The notes under the pieces are model-generated. The model saw only the letters and a program-made list of their open reading frames with translations. It searched no databases and was not told the DNA's origin. Positions 43,727 to 52,600 of a stretch of 64,000 bases of DNA are shown piece after piece (the first letter of the stretch is position 1; the number at the start of each line of letters is the position of its first letter). The stretch comes from Verrucomicrobiota bacterium JB022 (GTDB lineage Bacteria > Verrucomicrobiota > Verrucomicrobiia > Opitutales > Oceanipulchritudinaceae): assembly GCA_030673845.1 (NCBI GenBank), contig JAUTCQ010000007.1, positions 1 through 64,000 of the forward strand, in the 5' to 3' direction. The translations under genes and the position numbers were made by a program.

Positions 43727-44425
43727 CTAAATCACCCCGGCGCGGCGGAAGGAGTAGACGTCCTGGCCGGCGATGATGAGGTGGTCGACGATGCGAAGCT
43801 CCAGCGGTTTGGCGGCGAGCTGGAGTTGCCTGGTCAACTGGATGTCGGCGCCGGAGGGCTGGGCGCGGCCGGTGGGGTGGTTGTGGACGAGGAGGATGCC
43901 GCTGGCTTTTTTACGCAGGGCCGTTTCGAGAATGCGGCGGGGGTAGATGTAGACGCTATCGAAATCGCCCTCTTCCACCCGGTCGAAGGCGTTCGGGATC
44001 AGGCGGTTGGCATGGTCGAGGTAGGCCACTTCAAAGACTTCGATCTGCAAGCCCCCGAGGCGGTGGCGGTAATAGGCCTCGATGTCGGTGCCGCTCTGGA
44101 GCAATTCGCCGCGTTCGATGCCCTGCTGCAGGTAAAGGTCGGCCGCTTCGCGGACGAGGCGGAAGACGAGGCTGCTGGCTTCGCCCATGCCGTCGATCTC
44201 CTGCAAATCGCGCGGGTCGGCATCGAGCACGCCTTTCAGGGAGCCGAAGCGTTGGATCAGCAGCTTCGCCAGCGGCTTCACGTCGCGCCGGGGGATGGCC
44301 AGCGTGAGGAGCAGCTCGACCACCTCGTGCGGCGCAAAGCCGTTGAACCCCGTCTGGGCAAAACGGTGCCGCAGGCGGGAACGGTGCCCGGCGGGCGAGG
44401 GGGTGTCGTCAGAGCGAGGAGGCAT
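43727..44425 (-). CDS. radC: RadC / JAB-domain protein
   Basis: A 232-residue protein with an N-terminal UPF0758 helix-hairpin-helix part (LAIPRRDVKPLAKLLIQRFG, IDGMGEASSLVF) and a C-terminal JAB/MPN metalloprotease-like domain with HNHPTGRAQPSGADIQLT, which holds the zinc-binding HxHPxGxxxPSxxD motif. The name RadC comes from a disputed DNA-repair role. The ATG at 44425 gives the usual start. Located between repeat DNA and a small membrane-protein gene. Confidence 0.94.
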   Translation of the reverse strand: MPPRSDDTPSPAGHRSRLRHRFAQTGFNGFAPHEVVELLLTLAIPRRDVKPLAKLLIQRFGSLKGVLDADPRDLQEIDGMGEASSLVFRLVREAADLYLQQGIERGELLQSGTDIEAYYRHRLGGLQIEVFEVAYLDHANRLIPNAFDRVEEGDFDSVYIYPRRILETALRKKASGILLVHNHPTGRAQPSGADIQLTRQLQLAAKPLELRIVDHLIIAGQDVYSFRRAGVI

Positions 44426-44509
44426 GGCCACGAAAGCCCTGGGAGTGTGCCCCATATACGGCTGTTTGAAAAGGCCCATTTGGACGCCCGCTCAACATTG
44501 GCCGGGTTT

Positions 44510-44797
44510 ATGCAGAGCAAAGGTATGGAATCCGCCGTCCGTATTCTGGCCTTTGCGCTCATGTTGTCACCGACGTGGGCCTTCGTGCTGGACCACGCCC
44601 TTTTTGCTGCGAGCTTTGACAGCCTCACCTGGGGGCTGGGTGGGCTTGGGCTCGCGCTGCTGGCGGCCATGCTTTTGCCCGAGAGCGTGCGCACCCGCAC
44701 GTTGATCGCGCTGGCGTTCCTGCTCGCCGGCCTGCTACAGATCGGCCTGATCAGCGTCTACGTCCTCGGGGAAGACGGGTCGTTCCTCGCGGTGTGA
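44510..44797 (+). CDS. Small membrane protein of unknown function
   Basis: A 95-residue protein with two or three hydrophobic segments (VRILAFALMLSPTWAFVL, LTWGLGGLGLALLAAMLL, LIALAFLLAGLLQIGLISVY). I recognise no family. Two in-frame ATGs compete (44510 and 44525). It is divergent from radC with an 84-base gap. Codon use fits the local GC-rich pattern, which supports it being real. Confidence 0.55.
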   Translation: MQSKGMESAVRILAFALMLSPTWAFVLDHALFAASFDSLTWGLGGLGLALLAAMLLPESVRTRTLIALAFLLAGLLQIGLISVYVLGEDGSFLAV

Positions 44798-44946
44798 GCA
44801 GATGCGGCGGTCGTAAAGATCCCCGCGTGTCCAGGTAATTCAGGTAATTTCACCTACGCTACAAGAGGTTTCCTCGAGAGCCTTCATCAGCTCTTCAAGT
44901 GCTTTCGCCCGTTCGGATGAGTTCATTTCCATTGGTTCGTTGCATA

Positions 44947-44987
44947 AAAGGGCGCCGGGGCGGATAAAGGGAGGCCGCACCCGGCGC
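44947..44987 (-). terminator. Terminator-like hairpin after the VWA gene
   Basis: On the minus strand, the arms GCGCCGGG and CCCGGCGC (20-base loop) are followed by CCTTTT. It lies 28 bases after the VWA stop codon. Confidence 0.5.
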
Positions 44988-45014
44988 GGGGATCTGCACT
45001 GTGGGGGAAAGGCT

Positions 45015-47594
45015 CTAACGCTCCTCTTCCAGCGCTTCGGCTTTGGAGAGTAGCTCGACGAATTCCTGGCGGTCGGGGTCGTTGGCGGTGGCGCTCTTCG
45101 CCATTTGTAAGAGGCGCGGCCAGCCGAATTCTTCCACCGCATCGCTCTTTCGCAGCTTGAGGCCAAACCCGGCGACCGCTGCGCTGAAGCGGAAGTCTGC
45201 GCTGGCCTGCTGGGCGCGCACCGCTTTTTGCGGCGCAGCGACCGGGAACTCGCGCAGCGTGCTCGTTTCGCTGAAGCCGTCGAGCGTGCCGTTGTCGACC
45301 TCGGCGGCCTTGTAGCGCAGCTTGACCGTGGCCAGCTCGCCCGAGGCGGCAGCCGGGGCTTCCGCTGCGCGGGTGGGCTGATACTTCAGGCCGTCGACCG
45401 TGCCTGCGGGCTGCCATTCGACGCCGGGCGGGATGATTTCGTAGAGCGCGACCACCTGGTGCCCGGCTCCGATTTCGCCCGCGTCCTTCTGGTCGTTATT
45501 GAAGTCCTGGGCGGCGAGCGCGCGGTTTTCGTAGCCGATCAGGCGGTAGGCCTGCACGTGGGCGGGGTTGAATTCCACCTGGATCTTCACGTCTTTGGCA
45601 ATCGGCACGAGGTTGCCGACCGCCCCGTCGACGAGCACCCGGCGCGCCTCCTTTTCACTGTCGATGTAGGCGTAGTTGCCGTTGCCCTTGTTCGACAGCT
45701 CTTCGAGCGTGGCATCCTGATAGTTGCCCATGCCGAAGCCGAGGATGCTGAGGTAGACGCCAGTCTTGGCTTCCTTTTCGATCAGGTTGACCAGCTCGCT
45801 GCGATTGGTGACGCCGACGTTGAAATCGCCGTCGCTGCAGAGGATCACACGGTTGGCCAGCTCGGGCGCCAGGTGCTTGCGCGCTTCGGCGTAGGCCCGC
45901 TTGAGGCCGCCTTCGCCGTTGGTGCTGCCGCGCGCGCCCAGTTGGTCGATGGCGTGCAGGATCGTCTCGGTGTTGTTGGCGGTGGTGGAGGGCAGGGCCA
46001 CGTGGTCGCTGCCGGCATAGGTGACGATCGCCACCCGGTCGCGGGCATCGAGGCGCTGCACCAGCTCGCGCAGGCCGGCCTTGACCAGCGGCAGTTTGTT
46101 TTGGGCGTTCATCGAGCCGCTGACGTCGATCAGAAAGACGAGGTTGGTGGCGGGGCGCTCTTCCCAGGGCATTTCGTAGCCCTTTACCGCGATGCGCAGC
46201 AGCTGGTGCTCGGGAGCCCAAGGGGCTTGCGCGATCTCGGTGTGCACGGCCAAGGGCTCGTCGCGGGTCTCGGGTGCGGCGTCCTGATAGCGGAAGTAGT
46301 TCAGCAGTTCCTCGATCCGCACCGCGCCTTCTGGCGGTAGCTGGCCCTCGTTGAGGAAGCGGCGCACGTTGGCGTAGCTGGCAGTGTCCACGTCGACGGA
46401 AAAGGTCGAGAGCGGCTCGTCCACCGGCGAAACGAAGGGCTTTTCGTCCAACGAATCATACGCCTCGCGATCCGTCGGTGCAGGCTGGACCTCGATTGGG
46501 CGCGGCATGGGTACCGGCGGCACGTCGCTGGGTGGTGCGAAGTATTGCAGGGTGGAGGCCGCCGGGGCGATCTTGGCGGAAGGGGGCGCAGGAATGATAC
46601 GGCGCCGCTCCACGCCAAGCGATGTAGTGCTACGAGCGTCTGCGGAGCTAACCTCAAATGGACTCAGATCAAACACCCTTTCGTCGGAGTCTGTGGCATC
46701 CGCTGCGGCTACCGGCGTGTATGGGGGCAGGCTTTGCGGTTGGGGTGCGCTTGTTTCCGGCGCGGCAGGCAGGCCGCCGACCATGGTCTGGGTCGAGGCC
46801 AGCCCCTGCAGGTCGGGCGTGCTCAAGTCGAGCGGCTGGAGCGGCACGGGGCGTTCGGGGGCGGCATGGGACACTGGCGCATCTAAATTATACATCTCAA
46901 TGCGGGCGCGAGGGGAGGGGCGGGGGCGCAGGTCGACGTTTTGCAGCTCTTCAAGCGTGGGTGCGGCGTTTTGGCGGGCCTGCTGCTCGGTCTGCTCCTT
47001 CAGGGCGAGGAGGTCCACCTCCTGCAGCGCCTGCAGGCGGCGGTTGTCTTCGGCCACCCGGGCCGCTTCGTCGGCCTCCAATTGGTCCACCAGCTCCTGA
47101 ATCGCGCCCCGGCGCAGGTCGTCTTCCGAGGTCGGCTCGATCCGAGTCAAGGTCTGCCCGGTGTTCTGCGGCTCCATCAGCATCTGGACGATGTTCATGG
47201 CGTAATACATGCCCACGAGCACGAGGCAGGCGGCCGCACTGGTGAGGAGCGCCTGATAGGTGAGGAAGGGCGTGCGCTTGAGCTGCGGGGCCTTGGCCTT
47301 GAGCGCCTCGACGCGGGCCTTGCGCTGGTCGTCGTTGAGCACCCGCTTCTGGGCGGCCTTGGGGGCGATAAAGGGCGTGGGATCGGCCACAGGAACCTGC
47401 TCCTGCAGGCCGCTGGGCAGCGGCTCCGCATCGTAGGCGTCGAGCAGCAGGTTGCCGAGCTGCTCGGTCTCCGCCACGTGGGCGGCGGCTGCGGGATCGT
47501 CGCGCAACAGTTGCTCCACTTGGGCGCGTTGTTCGGGCGTCAGGTCTTCGCCCAAGGCGTAGGCGGTCAAAAGGGATTGGTCTTCGGGCTTCAT
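45015..47594 (-). CDS. Anti-sigma-like N-terminus fused to YfbK-type VWA and DUF3520 domains
   Basis: An 859-residue protein. Residues 1-60 (YALGEDLTPEQRAQVEQLLR, DDPAAAAHVAETEQL) look like the cytoplasmic part of an anti-sigma factor without zinc ligands. A membrane segment follows at about 105-130 (SAAACLVLVGMYYAMNIVQM). After a long charged, coiled-coil-like and Pro-rich linker comes a VWA domain: FSVDVDTASYANVRRFLNEG, then the MIDAS motif VFLIDVSGSMNAQNKLPL. The C-terminal DUF3520 region has VEFNPAHVQAYRLIGYENRA. It is 14 bases downstream of an ECF sigma gene, so it is probably a membrane sensor holding that sigma factor. A longer frame upstream runs through the sigma gene and was rejected. 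Confidence 0.88.
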   Translation of the reverse strand: MKPEDQSLLTAYALGEDLTPEQRAQVEQLLRDDPAAAAHVAETEQLGNLLLDAYDAEPLPSGLQEQVPVADPTPFIAPKAAQKRVLNDDQRKARVEALKAKAPQLKRTPFLTYQALLTSAAACLVLVGMYYAMNIVQMLMEPQNTGQTLTRIEPTSEDDLRRGAIQELVDQLEADEAARVAEDNRRLQALQEVDLLALKEQTEQQARQNAAPTLEELQNVDLRPRPSPRARIEMYNLDAPVSHAAPERPVPLQPLDLSTPDLQGLASTQTMVGGLPAAPETSAPQPQSLPPYTPVAAADATDSDERVFDLSPFEVSSADARSTTSLGVERRRIIPAPPSAKIAPAASTLQYFAPPSDVPPVPMPRPIEVQPAPTDREAYDSLDEKPFVSPVDEPLSTFSVDVDTASYANVRRFLNEGQLPPEGAVRIEELLNYFRYQDAAPETRDEPLAVHTEIAQAPWAPEHQLLRIAVKGYEMPWEERPATNLVFLIDVSGSMNAQNKLPLVKAGLRELVQRLDARDRVAIVTYAGSDHVALPSTTANNTETILHAIDQLGARGSTNGEGGLKRAYAEARKHLAPELANRVILCSDGDFNVGVTNRSELVNLIEKEAKTGVYLSILGFGMGNYQDATLEELSNKGNGNYAYIDSEKEARRVLVDGAVGNLVPIAKDVKIQVEFNPAHVQAYRLIGYENRALAAQDFNNDQKDAGEIGAGHQVVALYEIIPPGVEWQPAGTVDGLKYQPTRAAEAPAAASGELATVKLRYKAAEVDNGTLDGFSETSTLREFPVAAPQKAVRAQQASADFRFSAAVAGFGLKLRKSDAVEEFGWPRLLQMAKSATANDPDRQEFVELLSKAEALEEER

Positions 47595-47608
47595 CGTGGT
47601 GGCTCCGG

Positions 47609-48151
47609 TTAGCGGGGGGAGGGCAGCAGGTCGGTCTGCGAGCGCACTTGCTCGCGCAGGCGCTGGAGGGCCTGGTGGAGCAGCACGCCCACGTGGTTGA
47701 CGGTTTTCTGCGTCGTCTCGGCGATCTCCTGATAGCTGAGACCGGCCTGGAACTTCAGGCGCAAGACCTCCTGGTGGGCCGGGGGCAGGGTAGCGATGAG
47801 GGCGAAGACGCGAGCGGTCGTGTCGCTCGATTCGGCCGCAGCCGCCGGCGAGGGATCGCTGGCGGAGAGCTGGGCGGCGGTGGGTTCTTCCAGAGGGTTC
47901 ATCCGTTGATGGCGGCGGAGGTGGTCGAAGACCCGACTGCGGCAAACGGTGAAGAGCCAGGCGGGGATGCGCGGCTCGAGCTTGGCGCGGCTTTCCCGGC
48001 AGAGGCGGAGGAAGGTCTCCTGCACGGCGTCGGCCGCCACCTCGGGATCGTGGGCGAGGCTGCAGGCGTAGCGCAAGAGCGCGGGCCGGTGCTCGGCGAA
48101 GAGGGCTTGCGCCCATTCGTGGTCTGGCGCGGCGGCAGGGTGGGGTTCCAT
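47609..48151 (-). CDS. ECF-type RNA polymerase sigma factor
   Basis: A 180-residue ECF sigma factor. Region 2: LLRYACSLAHDPEVAADAVQ and IPAWLFTVCRSRVFDHLRRH. Region 4: LPPAHQEVLRLKFQAGLSYQ and EIAETTQKTVNHVGVLLHQA. The gene directly precedes the anti-sigma/VWA fusion gene on the same strand. The ATG at 48151 gives a normal start; the longer frame upstream lacks homology-like features. Which stress it answers is unknown. Confidence 0.94.
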   Translation of the reverse strand: MEPHPAAAPDHEWAQALFAEHRPALLRYACSLAHDPEVAADAVQETFLRLCRESRAKLEPRIPAWLFTVCRSRVFDHLRRHQRMNPLEEPTAAQLSASDPSPAAAAESSDTTARVFALIATLPPAHQEVLRLKFQAGLSYQEIAETTQKTVNHVGVLLHQALQRLREQVRSQTDLLPSPR

Positions 48152-48416
48152 TCGGCTCGGCGGGGGAAAATTCGGGTCGGTTATCAACGGGTATACGCAG
48201 CAGCGCACCCCTTTCTTAATCACAAAAGTGTGCGCATTTCCTCGCGCCCGCCACAAGGAAAACCCGCTGAGAGGCCGGATGGTTGCAGTTGGGGGCGGTA
48301 ATGGAGGGCAGTCGAAGAAAGCCTTGCCAGTCAAAAGGCAGGCCGATTGTGTTTTGTGACAGTTTGGGAGGGAGTTCCACTCCTGAGCTATGGTGCGTAG
48401 TGTATAGAATTCTGTT
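48152..48416. other. Divergent intergenic region
   Basis: 265 bases between the ECF sigma gene and a membrane-protein gene. A TATAGAAT sequence shortly before the plus-strand start may be a -10 element. No other clear motif or gene. Confidence 0.35.
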
Positions 48417-50567
48417 ATGCAAAAAAGCTTCTCTTGGGTCACAGGCGAAATACCCCTTCGCTGGAGGATTTTTCTGATCACTGTCGTCTGCACATTATTC
48501 GGAGCTACGACGATGCCGTGGGGCTACCTCACCGGCGATATTGACTTCAATATGGGAGATCGGTTGCAGCATGTGACGGGTCTTTACGCATATGCCCAGG
48601 ATGACTGGCGTTGGCCGATTATGCATACGGACGATCTGTCCTATCCTGATGAAGTCAGTGCAGTCTATGCGGATGTGATTCCCGCCATGGCGATCTTGTA
48701 CAAAGCCTTTTACAAGGTCGTGCCAGTCCTCTGGAACCCTTTTGGTTGGTGGATTCTCTTTTGTCTGGTGGCCCAAGGCGTCGTTGCCACCCTGTTAATG
48801 GATCGTCTGAACGTAAAGGGGACGTTGGCTGTGCTGTGCATCGCGATCCTGGTCGTGCATTTGCCTGCACAGTTATTTCGTTACGGGCATGCGGCATTAT
48901 GTGCGCACTTTCTCTTTACGCTGTTCTTCTTGTTGGTAGTCGAGTCCAAACACAGGCATGGTTGGCTTGGGAGTGCGATAGGTGGCGCCTGCATCATTGC
49001 GCTTTCCCTTTTCATCCATGGCTACCTGTTTGCCATGATCACTCCCATGGTATTTGCATGGTGGTTCTGGTATTGCCTGCGTGGCAATGCCCCCCTGCTG
49101 GCAAAGCTTGCGACGCCTTTGCTCTACGCATGCCTTGCTTATGGGTTGATGGTCGGGATCGGCTATTTTTCCAAGGACAACCTTTTGTCAGGGGCGGGCT
49201 GGGGTGACTATGCGATGAATGTCGCCGCGCCCTTCACCCCCCAACGTTCCGGGATCATCCCCGGCTTTGATGGGATTTTTGAGAGTCGCTCCGGCGAGTA
49301 CGAAGGGCTTAACTACCTCGGTCTCGGTGTGATTTTACTGTTGCTTTATTCCTTTGTCCGCTTCTGGCGTCAGGTGAAAGCCAGCGTCGCCCAATTCTGG
49401 CCGGTCGTGTTGATCTTGTTTGGCTTGATGGTGTTTGCGTGGTCCGGGAGAGTTTATTTTCTCAGCCACAATCTCGTTAATTACGAGATGCCAGACCTTA
49501 CGAATATCTTTGGTACCTTTCGCAGCAGCGGCAGGTTTTTCTGGCCGGTAGGGGTGGCACTTGTTTATTTGCCCTGCCTTCTAGTGTGGAGGCACCATCG
49601 CCGCAGTATTGCGACGGGGATATTGTTGACTGCGGCCGTGATCCAGTTGGTGGACACCTGGCCTTGGCGCACTTTTCATCGGGTTCCCACCAAGCCGGAG
49701 GGTGTCGTCTTTTATGCTCCTGAGTGGGAGGATGAAATGAAGCATTACGAGCAGGTGTTCTTCTACCCGGGCGTGATGTGCAATGGGACTGAATATATGA
49801 GCGCGATGCAGCGCCTGTGGTACTATGCCGCCCGCGCCGGTAATTCTACCAATAGCACTTACCTCGCGCGGGAGTTTCGCACCTGCGACGATTACATGAA
49901 CGACTTTGGAGTGGAGGATTTTGCAGAGGAAAAGGGCCTCTTCTTTGTCAGCGACGCCATCATTGAAGGTAAGTATCTGTCCATGCGCGTTCCTGCCTCC
50001 AAGTCGGTTTGGGAGTATGAGAAAGGCTATATCGTAGCCGATGGCGCGGAAACCTTCGATTCGTTGGTTTCATTGGGGATTGTCCGACGTCTGGATCCCG
50101 CGATCTCTTCGGAAGTTGCAACCTATTCTTTCGGGACGGGGGGCGAAGGCGTGTCGTTACTGGGCGAAGGGTTTTCCGGCCCTGAACCTTGGGGGGTGTG
50201 GGGAATCGCCCAGGATACGTCTCTTCGCATCCCGCTTGTCGAAGGGGCCACCGAAGTGATGATCGACTTGAAGATCGGAGCCTATTTGCCGGAAGAGAAT
50301 TCGGAGCGGCAGATCACGCTTTCCGTCGATGGAGTGATGCTCGGGGAATATGCGTTCAACCGACCGACGGCTATCCAGACGATTTCGGTCCGCCTCCCGG
50401 AGGCTCAGTTGCGCGACCGGCGGGTGGCAACCTTGCACATCCGGATCAACGAACTGGCGCAGCCCGCCGACTACACCTCGGGCCCGGGCGATACGCGGAC
50501 GCTTGGAGTCTCGTTTTACGAGATGCAGGTAAAGCAGCGTAAGCCTTCTCCGGACGCGGGGCAGTAG
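48417..50567 (+). CDS. DUF6311-like polytopic membrane protein
   Basis: A 716-residue protein with about 11 membrane helices in the first 420 residues and a soluble C-terminal beta-rich part. The N-terminal signature GDIDFNMGDRLQHVTGLYAY, then WRWPIMHTDDLSYP and YADVIPAMAILYKAFYKVVP fits DUF6311/GT-C-like proteins that are thought to act on surface polysaccharide or lipid-linked sugars. The GD and DD acidic pairs in the first loop would be the catalytic area of a GT-C glycosyltransferase. Codon use is less GC-biased than its neighbours, hinting at later acquisition. It precedes rpsA; a relative lies after rpsA. Confidence 0.72.
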   Translation: MQKSFSWVTGEIPLRWRIFLITVVCTLFGATTMPWGYLTGDIDFNMGDRLQHVTGLYAYAQDDWRWPIMHTDDLSYPDEVSAVYADVIPAMAILYKAFYKVVPVLWNPFGWWILFCLVAQGVVATLLMDRLNVKGTLAVLCIAILVVHLPAQLFRYGHAALCAHFLFTLFFLLVVESKHRHGWLGSAIGGACIIALSLFIHGYLFAMITPMVFAWWFWYCLRGNAPLLAKLATPLLYACLAYGLMVGIGYFSKDNLLSGAGWGDYAMNVAAPFTPQRSGIIPGFDGIFESRSGEYEGLNYLGLGVILLLLYSFVRFWRQVKASVAQFWPVVLILFGLMVFAWSGRVYFLSHNLVNYEMPDLTNIFGTFRSSGRFFWPVGVALVYLPCLLVWRHHRRSIATGILLTAAVIQLVDTWPWRTFHRVPTKPEGVVFYAPEWEDEMKHYEQVFFYPGVMCNGTEYMSAMQRLWYYAARAGNSTNSTYLAREFRTCDDYMNDFGVEDFAEEKGLFFVSDAIIEGKYLSMRVPASKSVWEYEKGYIVADGAETFDSLVSLGIVRRLDPAISSEVATYSFGTGGEGVSLLGEGFSGPEPWGVWGIAQDTSLRIPLVEGATEVMIDLKIGAYLPEENSERQITLSVDGVMLGEYAFNRPTAIQTISVRLPEAQLRDRRVATLHIRINELAQPADYTSGPGDTRTLGVSFYEMQVKQRKPSPDAGQ

Positions 50568-50800
50568 CTGCTGGGCTCAATCCATCCCGGCAGGCGCGGC
50601 CCTCATCTTTCTCCTTGCCATCGGGCGGCTTTTGCCTGAGTCTGCCCGACTCTTTGCCTCTGGACTTTTTCCAGGGGCGTTCTTACATCAACCCTCAGCA
50701 AGCGTAAACCCTTAACCCGTTGTCCATACAGGGCTTAAGAAGCTTCGGCTTTTGAAGCGAATCCCAGGCAGCGGCTTATAGTTTCACCCTTAACCAGATT
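50568..50800. other. Leader region of rpsA
   Basis: 233 bases without a gene. CCTCTGG ... CCAGGGG can form a stem near 50657-50680. The promoter and 5' leader of rpsA must lie here; rpsA leaders are often autoregulated by S1 in other bacteria, but no homologous structure is recognisable. Confidence 0.4.
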
Positions 50801-52459
50801 ATGGCATCCTCCGTAATGGAAGAACTGCTGGCCCAGAGTCAGTTCACGCAACTGACTGAAGGCCAGATCATCAAGGGAACGGTCACCGAAATCCGCGAAC
50901 ACGACGTCGTGCTCGACATCGGCGCCAAGGCGGAAGGCATCGTCCCGGCCCACGAATTCGAAGACGTGGGCGAGCTGCAGATCGGCGAAGAAATCGAGGT
51001 ATTCCTCGAGCGCCTGGAAGACCGCGACGGTAACCCCGTGGTCAGCTACGACAAGGCGCAGCAAAAGAAGAACTGGGAGAACATCCTCGCCAAGTGCGAC
51101 GAAGGCAGCGTGATCAGCGGCCGCGTCAAGGGCAAGGTCAAGGGCGGTCTCGTCGTCAATATCGGCGTCGACGCTTTCCTCCCGGCTTCGCAGATCGACA
51201 TCCAGCCCCCGAAGAACCTCGAACAGTACCTCGGGCAAACTTATGACTTTAAGGTCCTCAAGATCAACACGGAGCGCCGCAATATCGTGGTCAGCCGCCG
51301 TGAGCTGATCGAAGAGCAACGCCTCGAAAAGCGCCGCAAGCTCCTGGCCGAAATCAAGCCGGGCGACGTCCGCCCGGGCACGGTCAAGAACATCACCGAC
51401 TACGGTGCCTTCATCGACCTCGACGGCCTCGACGGCCTCCTGCACATCACCGACATGAGCTGGGGCCGCATCAGCCACCCGAGCGAAATGCTGAAGGTGG
51501 GCGAAGAGGTCAAGGTGATGATCATCGAAGTCGACCGCGACCGCGAGCGCGTTTCCCTGGGCCTCAAGCAAACCACGGAAAACCCGTGGGAAGGCATCGA
51601 GAACCGCTACCCGGTCAACGCCAAGGTGCGCGGCCGCGTCGTCAACCTCGTCAACTACGGCGCCTTTGTGGAGCTGGAAGAAGGCGTGGAAGGCCTCGTG
51701 CACGTCACCGAGATGTCCTGGGTCAAGCGCATCAACAAGCCCAGCGAGCTCCTCAAGGTGGGCGACGAGATCGAAGCGGTGGTGCTCGGCATCAACAAGG
51801 AAGAGCAGAAGATCTCCCTCTCCCTCCGCCAGCTCGAGCCCAACCCGTGGGATATGGTCCGCCACAACTACCCGGTGGGCGCCCGCGTCCGCGGCAAGGT
51901 GCGCAACCTCACCTCCTACGGCGCGTTCGTGGAGCTGGAAGAAGGCATCGACGGTATGGTCCACGTGTCCGACATGAGCTGGACGCGCAAGATCAACCAC
52001 CCCAGCGAAATGGTGAAGAAGGGCGACGAGATCGACGCGATCGTGCTCGACGTCGACGCCCAGAACCAGCGCATCAGCCTCGGCATGAAGCAACTGGCCA
52101 CCGACCCGTGGGACGAGATCGACACCTACTTCAAGATCGGCGACCTCGTGAAGGGCACCGTCTCCAAGATCACCTCCTACGGCGCCTTCGTGGAGCTGAA
52201 GGAAGGTATCGACGGCCTGGTGCACATCAGCCAGATCAGCGAAGACCGCGTCGAAAAGGTGAAGGACTACCTCAAGGTGGCCGACCAGATCGAAGCGCGC
52301 GTGATCAAGATCGACCGCGACGAGCGCCGTATCGGCCTCTCGATCAAGGCAGCCGGCTACGACGAAGCGCAAGTGCGCGCCGAGAGCCAGGCCTTCTCCT
52401 CGATCTCCGGCGACGAGCTCACCAGCCTCGGCGACATCCTCGACGAAGCCACCCGCTAG
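50801..52459 (+). CDS. rpsA: 30S ribosomal protein S1
   Basis: A 552-residue protein of six S1 OB-fold repeats, each with the pattern G.V..I..YGAFV.L..G..GLVH.S. It is the standard length for S1, which brings mRNA to the small subunit. The first two repeats are the divergent ribosome-binding ones (EGIVPAHEF and GVDAFLPASQ). The ATG at 50801 gives the usual start. A strong terminator follows. It is bracketed by two membrane-protein genes with which it shares no obvious function. Confidence 0.97.
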   Translation: MASSVMEELLAQSQFTQLTEGQIIKGTVTEIREHDVVLDIGAKAEGIVPAHEFEDVGELQIGEEIEVFLERLEDRDGNPVVSYDKAQQKKNWENILAKCDEGSVISGRVKGKVKGGLVVNIGVDAFLPASQIDIQPPKNLEQYLGQTYDFKVLKINTERRNIVVSRRELIEEQRLEKRRKLLAEIKPGDVRPGTVKNITDYGAFIDLDGLDGLLHITDMSWGRISHPSEMLKVGEEVKVMIIEVDRDRERVSLGLKQTTENPWEGIENRYPVNAKVRGRVVNLVNYGAFVELEEGVEGLVHVTEMSWVKRINKPSELLKVGDEIEAVVLGINKEEQKISLSLRQLEPNPWDMVRHNYPVGARVRGKVRNLTSYGAFVELEEGIDGMVHVSDMSWTRKINHPSEMVKKGDEIDAIVLDVDAQNQRISLGMKQLATDPWDEIDTYFKIGDLVKGTVSKITSYGAFVELKEGIDGLVHISQISEDRVEKVKDYLKVADQIEARVIKIDRDERRIGLSIKAAGYDEAQVRAESQAFSSISGDELTSLGDILDEATR

Positions 52460-52494
52460 TCGGCTCCTCCCGAGTCTGCCAAGCGACCCTTTCA

Positions 52495-52527
52495 GCCTCC
52501 GATGCCTCGCGCGTCGGAGGCTTTTTT
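52495..52527 (+). terminator. Intrinsic terminator of rpsA
   Basis: GCCTCCGA and TCGGAGGC arms followed by TTTTTT, 35 bases after the stop codon. Confidence 0.93.
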
Positions 52528-52600
52528 GTGCTCAAGCGCGTGTGTGCACCACGGGCAAAAGGGGTTGCTCTGGGGCGGCGCGCAGCCATAACTCCACCAG

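Noticed and set aside
44840-44929. 28-codon minus-strand frame (MNSSERAKALEELMKALEE...)
   Set aside because: It looks helical and may be real, but there is no ribosome site or family, and the terminator-like hairpin of the VWA gene lies just upstream.
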